DNA from: Chroococcidiopsis sp. CCMEE 29 | Lineage (GTDB): Bacteria > Cyanobacteriota > Cyanobacteriia > Cyanobacteriales > Chroococcidiopsidaceae | NCBI RefSeq assembly: GCF_023558375.1 | Contig: NZ_CP083761.1 | Span: 2,102,001-2,166,000 of the forward strand | Length of the DNA: 64,000 bases | Direction: 5' to 3' | Made by a program: the position numbers and the translations under genes | Part shown: positions 26,135 to 32,759 of the stretch, one piece after another | Numbering within the stretch: the stretch's first letter is position 1 | Layout of the letters: every line of letters begins with the position of its first letter | Notes under the pieces: generated by a model | The model's database searches: none | The model's input: the letters and a program-made list of their open reading frames with translations, nothing else | What the model was told of the DNA's origin: nothing

Positions 26135-27193
26135 GGCTCTTTATGGATTCCAGGGATCTAGAGTTTCGGTGGCAGTCAGGAGGGTATAATACCTACTCTG
26201 ATTAGCTTCGAGAACTGACCAATCTGTGACCATCCCTGTGCTGATTAATCTCCAAACCTTGATTGACGAACAAAAGTGCTATGAAACCGTGCGCCAGCTA
26301 CGATGGTCAGAAGGTGTAACTTGTAGCAAATGTAATTCACAGCGTGTGGTCAAACGAGGTTTCGATGAGACTCAGCCTCATCGTCAGCGATACCAGTGTC
26401 AGGCGATGCCTTTCCCGATTCGACGACTTGAGTGGTACGATTCTGGCTGGTCATCATCAGCCCTTGCAGACCTGGATTCTCTGTCTGTACTTGATGGGCT
26501 TAAATCTCTCGACACACCAAATTGCTCAAGAACTCGACCTGAACAAGGATGACGCGCAGCAGATGACTTGTCAACTGCGAATGGGCATTGTGGAGAAGAA
26601 ACCCGAAGTCATTTTGAAAGGAGAAGTGGAATTGGACGAACTCTACTTGATTGCTGGTTTCAAAGGTCAGCCATCCGAAGTGAGAAAAAGGGGCGACTTG
26701 GTCGCCCAAGGCGGTTGAAAGCCAAGCCAGGGCGAGGAACATTGGCACAAGAAAAGCCTCCCATTTTCGGCATGATTCAGCGAGGAGGAGAGGTTGTTGT
26801 GCAGATGCTGTCCAACCTTAAGCAAGCAACTATTGCACCTGTGATTCAGAAGATGGTCTCACCTGGTACGCTCATCTACACCGACGAATACAGCATCTAT
26901 GCTCGCATAACTGAGTGGGGATATGGTCACAAGACAGTGAATCATGGACAAGGGGAATATGCTCGGGACGAGGATGGAGACGGGTTTTACGAAGTCCACG
27001 TCAATACGATGGAAGGCTTCTGGTCATTGTTACGTTCTTGGTTGAGACCACACCGAGGGATTTCCCAAGATAAACTGCCGCTCTATTTGGGTTTTTTTGA
27101 GTTCGTTCACAATGTCAGAAAACGGGGTAAAACCCTGTTGTCATCTCTATTAGAGTGCCTTCTTAGCTAGATCCCTGGAATCCATAAAGAGCC
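26135..27193 (+). mobile_element. IS1595-family insertion sequence (ISXO2-like), decayed
   Basis: 1059 bp. 27-bp terminal inverted repeats at 26135-26161 and 27167-27193 match perfectly by eye (GGCTCTTTATGG... ends). Flanked by the 8-bp duplication ATCGAGTT at 26127-26134 and 27194-27201, the size expected for the family. The transposase has two frame breaks, so it is probably inactive unless supplied in trans. Confidence 0.92.
26226..27170 (+). pseudogene. IS1595-family transposase with two frameshifts
   Basis: First segment: zinc-ribbon VTCSKCNSQRVVKRG and HRQRYQC. The frame moves by +1 near 26400 (RFDDLSGTILAGHHQPLQ) and by -1 near 26690, in an A/G run (RKKGRLGRPRRLKAKPGRGT). The end has the DDE core: EVELDELYLIAGFKG, YTDEYSIYARI, HVNTMEGFWSLLRSWLRP. 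Net reading is restored, so the two changes could be errors, but together they look like decay. Confidence 0.85.
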
Positions 27194-27483
27194 ATCGAGT
27201 TTTGATTGTTGGTCAGAAGCTTTATTTCTAATCGACCCAATCATCGCCTGACATTGTTCCAAAATCAGCTCTGTCTTTGCCAATTTCCCCCGAAAGAATC
27301 CCGACATATAAACACTGTCGTTTGGATGTTCAGGCTCTCTGCCTTCCCATCCATCTCTTGCACCATCTGCCTCGAGATCTAGGATGCAATCATCTTGGCG
27401 TTCTTGGTACTGTTCATCAAAATAGGCTGTATCGTGTGCCAACATAGTATTTGTTCCTGCTTTTGTTTGCGTGGGACATAGAG

Positions 27484-27517
27484 GGCAGGGAATTTGCTTT
27501 GGTCGGCGTTCCCTGCC
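27484..27517. terminator. Intergenic hairpin GGCAGGGAA/TTCCCTGCC
   Basis: Perfect 9-bp stem, 16-base loop, between the minus-strand genes at 27445 and 27528. A member of the recurrent G-rich hairpins of this element. Confidence 0.45.
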
Positions 27518-27527
27518 TCTTTAATCG

Positions 27528-27659
27528 TTATGCGGTGAAAATGAACGTCAGTACATCTTGCTCATCAACAATTCCATCCATCAGCCATTCAATCCAACGG
27601 CTGTAGACGGTATCATCACAGGCGGCACGTAATTGAGTTAGAATGGGTGTAGAAAACAT
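27528..27659 (-). CDS. Unknown 43-residue element protein
   Basis: MFSTPILTQLRAACDDTVYS, then RWIEWLMDGIVDEQDVLTF. AAGGAAAAAACACAATG start context. Acidic helical micro-protein, no family recognised. Hairpins lie on both sides, so it is probably a separate expressed unit. Confidence 0.5.
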   Translation of the reverse strand: MFSTPILTQLRAACDDTVYSRWIEWLMDGIVDEQDVLTFIFTA

Positions 27660-27754
27660 TGTGTTTTTTCCTTTTTGGGTAATGTAGGGGTTGTCAATTG
27701 CAGTTGGCAGCCCCTTTGGTTTAAGCAGTTTTATGCCGTACTTAGGGCAAGCTT

Positions 27755-28111
27755 TTAAATCTCCGATAATGCAACGATCAGTTGGGTTTTTCGCATGTTG
27801 CTGTATTTGGGTAACTTCCTCTTAGCAGCGAGTGATTTGAGCTGCCGAATTGTCATTACCTCCAGATTCATCTCCTGAGCGCCTGTTATTAAAGGCAGTG
27901 GCGGCTCTAATCTCGGGGCGGGTACATTGGGTTCATCCAACAGAGAGCCGTATACAAGGCGTGGATGCGATGGAATCTCAGGCATTGGTGCTGTCTCCTT
28001 TGGGTTTGTAACTTTGTGCTTCATCCACAATTCCACAATTCCGGCAGTGAAATCGTAAATGAGCATTGCGGTGAATGCTGTGGCGACGGCAATAAATAAT
28101 GTGTCTAACAT
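27755..28111 (-). CDS. Membrane-anchored protein with Rho-N/SAP-like C-terminus
   Basis: 118 residues. N-terminal membrane helix LDTLFIAVATAFTAMLIYD (about 2-20), a Pro-rich linker (about 40-75), and a C-terminal MTIRQLKSLAAKRKLPKYSN...TQLIVAL helix-extended-loop-helix. That is the pattern of Rho N-terminal/SAP-like nucleic-acid-binding modules. A tethered DNA- or RNA-binding role is inferred. Start has AAGGAATTCCAA upstream. Confidence 0.6.
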   Translation of the reverse strand: MLDTLFIAVATAFTAMLIYDFTAGIVELWMKHKVTNPKETAPMPEIPSHPRLVYGSLLDEPNVPAPRLEPPLPLITGAQEMNLEVMTIRQLKSLAAKRKLPKYSNMRKTQLIVALSEI

Positions 28112-28183
28112 TTGGAATTCCTTTGAGCCGTGATGTAGAGATTAGGCTCATGTGGGGATGCCCGTAAGCATCCACCGATGAAT

Positions 28184-28354
28184 CTAAGCTGCTTCGTCTT
28201 CGGGTGGCTCTTCCAGCTCTATCAATCTGTATTCAATCCTGTCCAACAATGCCTCACATCGGGCGGCTAGACCTGCTAACAGCTCTTTGTCCTCGCAATT
28301 TTCAATCTCATCATCGATAAGCAAAACTTTCAGCTTTCTTGTTAACTCTTCCAT
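28184..28354 (-). CDS. Unknown 56-residue acidic element protein
   Basis: MEELTRKLKVLLIDDEIENC followed by LAGLAARCEALLDRIEYRLIELEE and an EPPEDEAA tail (outlined). AAGGAGAAAC lies upstream of ATG. Helical, acidic, probably an interaction or anti-repressor-like micro-protein (guess only). First gene leftward from the divergent regulatory region. Confidence 0.55.
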   Translation of the reverse strand: MEELTRKLKVLLIDDEIENCEDKELLAGLAARCEALLDRIEYRLIELEEPPEDEAA

Positions 28355-28478
28355 CTCCGTTTCTCCTTAATTAACTTTGTGGTCGGTTCTCTTTCCCCTC
28401 GGCTCTTTGGCTTACGAGTGAAAGCTTTATTCGGTTCTCAAGGTTCCGTTCCCTTTCCATATATTCAATATAGCGTAG

Positions 28479-28534
28479 AGTAACTCCACTTGTCAACACT
28501 TTTCTGAAATATTCCTCAAAGTAACTCCACTTGT
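28479..28534. promoter_or_regulatory. Two 15-bp direct repeats, likely operator
   Basis: AGTAACTCCACTTGT at 28479-28493 and 28520-28534, start-to-start 41 bases, about four helical turns, in the divergent intergenic region 28355-28577. The ribbon-helix-helix gene begins 44 bases downstream. Autoregulation by that protein is a natural inference. Confidence 0.55.
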
Positions 28535-28577
28535 GTTAAAGTAGAGGTGTAGTAAAGTATTTGAGAGTTACGGTGTT

Positions 28578-28742
28578 ATGACAGTGGCAACAGACAAAAG
28601 CAAAGTATCGGTATATATGGATGCCGATTTGAAACGGAAGTTGGAAGCACTAGCAAAAGAAGAAGGTAGAAGTGTAAGCAATCTGCTTGAACGTTTAGCT
28701 GTACAAGCAGTTAAGGACGCAGAACAGGAAGGGCGTATCTAA
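28578..28742 (+). CDS. Ribbon-helix-helix (CopG-like) regulator
   Basis: 54 residues: MTVATDKSKVSVYMDADLKR, then KLEALAKEEGRSVSNLLERLAVQA (outlined), a typical RHH strand-helix-helix with the conserved G-x-S-x-S-N-L-L. It overlaps the DUF4326 gene by one base (TAATG). It probably binds the paired direct repeats upstream and controls this side of the element. Confidence 0.75.
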   Translation: MTVATDKSKVSVYMDADLKRKLEALAKEEGRSVSNLLERLAVQAVKDAEQEGRI

Positions 28743-29086
28743 TGAAACCACATGAATTAGAGCTTTTGCGGCGACATCAGCAAGGCGAAACCGTCGTTAT
28801 CAACAAAGGGCATTGCATTAATCTAATGAAGCATTTGAAGGGGCAAGGCGTTCTTAAGCCGATACATCGCCCCATGAAGCTACATAATCCCTTTTGCATT
28901 GATAGAGACGGCACACGGGAGGAAGTTATCCAAAAATATCGGGATTATTTAGCGGATCACCCTGAATTGATGCCTGAGATAGAGAAATGTCGCGGCAAGA
29001 TTTTGATGTGTTTTTGCCATCCACAGCCCTGTCACGGCGATGTTATTATCCAAATCCTTAATGAAACCGCCGCTCTTCAAAATTAG
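28742..29086 (+). CDS. DUF4326 domain protein
   Basis: 114 residues. KLHNPFCIDRDGTREEVIQKY and a C-terminal CRGKILMCFCHPQPCHGDVI are the conserved blocks of DUF4326, a family frequent in phages; function unknown, Cys/His cluster suggests metal binding. Co-translated with the RHH regulator. The 3' end overlaps the tail of the truncated thermonuclease frame on the other strand by 29 bases. Confidence 0.8.
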   Translation: MKPHELELLRRHQQGETVVINKGHCINLMKHLKGQGVLKPIHRPMKLHNPFCIDRDGTREEVIQKYRDYLADHPELMPEIEKCRGKILMCFCHPQPCHGDVIIQILNETAALQN

Positions 29087-29597
29087 AACCCCCTCCAATA
29101 GTTATATAATAGTCACAACCTATTTTTAGGTGGCTAAGTGGTGTAAAAGAGGATCGCGTTACCCGAAGCACATATCCCTCTTTCACCAGCTTTTCGTTCA
29201 ACAACACCCCATCTTGCCACACATAAGCGAGCCGTCGCCCAAAAGTATCTTTATCTTGGACATCAAACTCTAGTAACACAGGTCTCCCTTCAATCATTGC
29301 CTCCAACCGCTCTTTTGCTGCCTGTCCCCAAGGCTGCTGCTGCAAATCCGGTGCATCAATCCCGACTAGCCGCACCTGCATAGAGGGGCGAGGGGCGAGG
29401 GGCGAAAATGTTTCTGGTTGTTTGTCTATGCCTGTTACCTCTAAGGTTTGCCCACTTACTACCCGCGTTACCTTAACCTCCAACCTTTTGGGCATAGTTG
29501 TAGACTGGCAACCCTGTAGAAAGAGGAGCAGGGGAAGCAGGGGGAGCAGGGGGAGAGAAGGACAAGGGAGACAAAAGTCAGGAATTGGGTTTTTCAC
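29058..29597 (-). pseudogene. Thermonuclease lipoprotein, 5' (N-terminal) part with element-supplied tail
   Basis: A lipoprotein signal (LLPLLLFLQGCQS, lipobox LQGC) is followed by an SNase-fold start (VKVTRVVSGQTLEV; VRLVGIDAPDL) and DKDTFGRRLAYVW with the conserved Arg. From 29151 downward the frame enters element DNA and ends in a foreign tail (SSFTPLSHLKIGCDY...). The true C-terminus lies at 4151-4286. The chimera lacks the C-terminal helices of the family, so activity is doubtful. Upstream G-rich repeats (29525-29560) lie inside the signal-peptide codons. Confidence 0.88.
29152..29256. other. attR: right copy of 105-bp element direct repeat
   Basis: Identical to 4287-4391 over 105 bases; the first differing bases are 29151 (g versus c) and 29257 (t versus g). 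Marks the right edge of the element in the thermonuclease gene. Confidence 0.92.
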
Positions 29598-29620
29598 TAC
29601 GCACTCGCTGCTCGCTTGCC

Positions 29621-29989
29621 TCAGTCTTCATCTAAGGGCAAACCCACCTTGACCTTACCCTTTCCAAAATAGCGACCGAACTGAAGTTCATACACTTCAT
29701 CCTCATCTTGTGTCTCGACTTCCAAGTCCGAACGGGGGTAGCTGACACACAACAGCGCATAACCGCGATCACGCAATTCGGGCGAGAGTCCCATTGCCTC
29801 TGGCTGATAAATTTCTCCCGATATCACCCGCACCGCACAGGTGGTACAAGCACCATTTCGGCACAAAAACGGCAGTTCCACACCTTGTTTTTCCGCATTG
29901 TGAAGGATGTAGCGGTCTTCCGGTACTTGTAGGGTGTGAATTTCGCCAGAGGAGCGATCGCGAATCCGAATCGTGTATGAACGGGTCAT
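29621..29989 (-). CDS. [2Fe-2S] plant-type ferredoxin with C-terminal extension
   Basis: 122 residues. FLCRNGACTTCAV gives the C-x4-C-x2-C of the cluster and LLCVSYP the fourth Cys. Compared with photosynthetic PetF (about 98 residues) it carries a C-terminal extension (EVETQDEDEVYELQFGRYF, basic end), like the FdC-type ferredoxins of cyanobacteria and plastids. Electron transfer partner unknown. Unaffected by the neighbouring insertion. Confidence 0.88.
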   Translation of the reverse strand: MTRSYTIRIRDRSSGEIHTLQVPEDRYILHNAEKQGVELPFLCRNGACTTCAVRVISGEIYQPEAMGLSPELRDRGYALLCVSYPRSDLEVETQDEDEVYELQFGRYFGKGKVKVGLPLDED

Positions 29990-30075
29990 AATTTCTTTTA
30001 AAGTTTAGATTGAATCCAAAAATAACTGCTTAAATGCTAAACGCTTCTATTGTATAATTGGAGATCGCGACCCCT

Positions 30076-30162
30076 GGAGAGGTGGCCGAGTGGTTGAAGG
30101 CGCGGCACTGGAAATGCCGTTTAGCGGCAACGTTAACGAGGGTTCGAATCCCTCCCTCTCCG
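30076..30162 (+). tRNA. tRNA-Ser (GGA anticodon)
   Basis: Acceptor GGAGAGG pairs with CCTCTCC, discriminator G at 30162, anticodon stem around CTGGAAA with GGA. A long class II variable arm follows, and a T arm GAGGG-TTCGAAT-CCCTC. 87 nt, no encoded CCA. Confidence 0.95.
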
Positions 30163-30357
30163 TTCTATCAGAAATTTATAGGTCAAGATAAAGCCTCTGG
30201 CAGGAATTTATCTGCTTAGAACTGTTGCTTTTTATCTATTTAAAAAGCACATAAGTGATATATTGCCTCAAGCTTATAAGTATTTACACGTAAGAGCTTC
30301 ATAATCTTATCAGATTGAATGAAGATTTTATGAACAGAGGGGATTCCAATTAGACAA

Positions 30358-30402
30358 ACACTTAAGTGTAACTGTATATTTTCTTACATGTAGAAAATAT
30401 AC
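30358..30402. promoter_or_regulatory. Two palindromes upstream of the 326-residue gene
   Basis: ACACTTAAGTGT (30358-30369) is a perfect 12-bp palindrome. GTATATTTTCT (30374-30384) and AGAAAATATAC (30392-30402) form an 11-bp perfect inverted repeat with a 7-base centre. They end 11 bases ahead of ATG 30414, so operator or leader hairpin. Confidence 0.5.
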
Positions 30403-30413
30403 GTGTAATTGCT

Positions 30414-31394
30414 ATGGATGCACAAAAAGTTAGACAGACAATGGACGTGCAAGAAATTAAACATGCAGTCCAGATCCATGACTATATAGAAAAGTTAGAA
30501 AAATTGACAAAATTATCACTGAAAAATTCACCAATAATGCTGGGATTACCAAGCCAAAAAATAACATTAGAAATACCTAAGCAAAGCAAGCCTTGCTATG
30601 AATATGTAGAGCAGCTATATGAAGATATTAGCGATCACGATCTACTTTTTAAGGCAATGAAAACAGGCTGGCAATACATAGATTCAAATTATAAGAAAAT
30701 ATCAAAAACAAAAGAGGAATATTTTCAACAACTAAATTCATCTCATGGTTTACATATTGCCAAAGAACGTGGCTATTTAATTCCTGATTCACTTTTGAGG
30801 AAAAAACAATTTTGTTATGGACAATATGAAGCCTACTATGGGGTACATGAAATTTTTTATGGTAATGCTTTAGGTATTTGGTTAAGTAAGTCTAATTTTT
30901 ACAACATGCATAGTTACGCAAAAATTTATGAAAATGTTAAGCTAATAACTTCTCAGTTTATAGTTCCTAGCTCAGTTGATAACCATTCAATACCTTATAT
31001 GTTAGATCAATTGTGGGTAGTTTCTCATGCAGTAAATCAAGTTAGATTAATGGGATTAGAAATTGCTGGTGAACACAATTTTTTTAACGGATTACAGGGT
31101 AAGACTTTCGGAGAAGAAAACTATTTGAAAAACCTCGGTTATGAAATGTATCAGGTAGCAAGTTGGTGGTGTAGAGTAGATCCTTATCGTGTAATTAGCG
31201 AATTTTTAAGTGTATCAGGTATTTTCCCAGATGCCATAAATCATTTAATTGGTTCAGAACTTAACAGTATAGATAAATACGTATGTGCGATTTGTGGTGC
31301 GCCAATGGTGAGATGGGGTTGGGATTGGATACAAGAATGTAAGATAGGTAATTCAACCCTATTAGCTCATAAGCATTGTGCAAATTTAGACTGA
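30414..31394 (+). CDS. Unknown 326-residue protein with C-terminal Cys/His cluster
   Basis: AT-rich gene unlike its neighbours. Mostly helical with a Tyr/Phe-rich centre (QFCYGQYEAYYGVHEIFYGN). It ends in CAICGAP...C...HKHC, a likely treble-clef or ribbon-type zinc site. No family recognised, no membrane segments. Preceded by tRNA-Ser(GGA) and by two palindromes, followed by a decayed ISKra4 copy. Base composition and context suggest acquired accessory DNA. Confidence 0.65.
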   Translation: MDAQKVRQTMDVQEIKHAVQIHDYIEKLEKLTKLSLKNSPIMLGLPSQKITLEIPKQSKPCYEYVEQLYEDISDHDLLFKAMKTGWQYIDSNYKKISKTKEEYFQQLNSSHGLHIAKERGYLIPDSLLRKKQFCYGQYEAYYGVHEIFYGNALGIWLSKSNFYNMHSYAKIYENVKLITSQFIVPSSVDNHSIPYMLDQLWVVSHAVNQVRLMGLEIAGEHNFFNGLQGKTFGEENYLKNLGYEMYQVASWWCRVDPYRVISEFLSVSGIFPDAINHLIGSELNSIDKYVCAICGAPMVRWGWDWIQECKIGNSTLLAHKHCANLD

Positions 31395-31418
31395 ATGAGA
31401 ACTGTATAGACAAGAGAA

Positions 31419-32586
31419 GGGGAGCATCCAAATTTTGCAAATTTGCAAAATCAAGGACAATTGGAGATGATAGCAGAGCTCCTATGTGTTGCTAGCTATG
31501 ACTCCTGAGAAAGCCAAACAAATTCGACAGTATGCTCAAGTGATTGCTGCTTTGTTGTACGAAGAGACTGCGCCGGAGCAGTTGAAGACTTTCGAAGGGA
31601 TTGAGACGGTGGTGAGAGAACAGGTGCTGCAACAAGTTAGCCCAGAGATCGGCGTTTTTTTATCCGCACAAGCACAGGCACCAACAGCGGCAGAGACCGA
31701 CAGTTGAAAAGCTGTGTAGGAGAACTCACTATTACCGAAACCCAAGTCAAGCGGCTAGGCGTGCAGCCAAGAACGCAGTTGAGTCCGCATCTAGAGAAAT
31801 GCTGCCTGATTGTGAGTGCCAACGAATCCTATGCTCATGCAGCGGAAGATCTATGCCATTTTCACGGGCATAAACGTCTCGAAGAGCCACAGCAACGCCT
31901 GGTTCATCGAGTCAGAGTCAGTTTCCAGGAGCGAGAGCGTTGCAGCGCCTGTGGATCAATTGAGTGCCGATGGTGACAAGGTGCGCTTGCGAACCCCTGT
32001 GGGGCAACCTTGCGAGTGGAGAGACTACAAAGTGATTGCTTTGCATGGGTTGGGGATGGCAGCATCATTTCAAGACAATGCCTGCCTGAGCAATTGGGTA
32101 AATCGTCAACCTCGTTCACAACAACTCACCTGCATCGGAGATGGACATGATGGGATTTGGAATCTGGTCGCCAGCATTCAGACACCACGGCAAGAAATTC
32201 TCAATTGGTATCATCTGATGGAGAATCTGCACAAAGTTGGTGGTTCCCTCAAACGACTCCAGCGCATGGAGGCGTATGATATGGCACGGTCAGGTGAATG
32301 CCGCTATGACCGAGCTGGGCAGTTGGTCTGACCAACGAACAACCAACTTCAAAGCTCACGTCGAGCACCATCGCCATCAGATTCGCAACTACAGCCAGTT
32401 GCAAGCACAGGGTATAGCAATTGGTTCCGGAGCAGTTGAGTCCGCAATCAAGCAAATTGGTAGGCGGGTCAAAATCTCAGGGGCACAATGGAAACGAGAA
32501 AATGTGCCGCAAGTATTACGCCATCGCACGGCTTATCTCAATGGTCTCCTCTCCTGTTAAACATTCTGCAAAAGTGGATGCTCCCC
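31419..32586 (+). mobile_element. ISKra4-family insertion sequence, decayed
   Basis: 1168 bp. Ends GGGGAGCATCCA at left and its inverse at right, followed by partly matching TTTTGCA. Flanked by AAGAGAA at 31412-31418 and 32587-32593, a 7-bp target duplication. Transposase frame broken several times. Confidence 0.85.
31498..32560 (+). pseudogene. ISKra4-family transposase, multiple frameshifts
   Basis: Begins MTPEKAKQIRQYAQVIAALLYEET in one frame (outlined). It continues in others with LKSCVGELTITETQ, LSPHLEKCCLIVSANESY, DKVRLRTPVGQPCEWRDYKV, GDGHDGIWNLVASIQTPRQE and IAIGSGAVESAIKQIGRRVK. Frame changes occur near 31660, 31820-31900 and 32260-32330. Together the pieces cover a whole ISKra4 transposase, so this is point decay. 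Confidence 0.85.
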
Positions 32587-32631
32587 AAGAGAAGTACCTC
32601 CAATAGCAAGTCTCAAGATGGGATTCTGACT

Positions 32632-32758
32632 GGGAGCATGTCATCTTTGCAAAGAGTATGCTAATCAGGAAGAATAGTTGCTCAACGAAGAATAATCACT
32701 CAAAACTGTCAACCGTGCTATGACTCCTGAAAAAGCTGAAGCCATCGCTGCCCTACTT
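32632..32758 (+). repeat. Left-end remnant of a second ISKra4 copy
   Basis: GGGAGCATG...CTTTGCAAA resembles the left end of the neighbouring IS, and at 32720 a start reads MTPEKAEAIAALL before sequence homology is lost. A truncated relic of a different copy; the membrane-protein gene on the other strand ends right at its edge. Confidence 0.55.
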
Positions 32759-32759
32759 A

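Larger units (their letters stand above)
26061..27445 (-). pseudogene. Unknown 105-residue element protein split by IS1595
   Basis: 5' part 27194-27445 (MLAHDTAYFDEQYQERQDD...), 3' part 26061-26126. Removing the IS and one copy of its 8-bp target duplication gives a 105-residue frame: ...KASDQQSKLD joined to YLSRSLNIVIARVLP. Acidic in the first third, helical after. Family unknown. The remaining 5' fragment now reads into the IS and stops there (SLWIPGI). Confidence 0.85.
4287..29256. mobile_element. 24.97 kb integrated phage-like element
   Basis: Bounded by the 105-bp direct repeat. Contents from left: tyrosine integrase, ribbon-helix-helix protein, primase-helicase, small genes, IS630 and IS110 copies, small-terminase-like HTH protein, HNH paralogues, tail chaperone, tape measure and gpM-like tail genes, terminator. 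Then a minus-strand small-gene cluster with KilA-N protein and IS1595, then a divergent regulator/DUF4326 pair. I noticed only one GCGATCGC inside (16167-16174) against many in the flanks, consistent with foreign origin. No large terminase, portal, capsid, tail tube or lysis gene was recognised. Confidence 0.9.

Noticed and set aside
28479-28534. Paired repeats considered as plasmid-type iterons and origin
   Set aside because: Only two copies, spaced like an operator and beside a ribbon-helix-helix gene; no Rep protein of iteron type is present.
29525-29560. G-rich repeat near attR considered as an integration signal
   Set aside because: It is a common cyanobacterial low-complexity stretch inside the signal-peptide codons and lies outside the 105-bp repeat.
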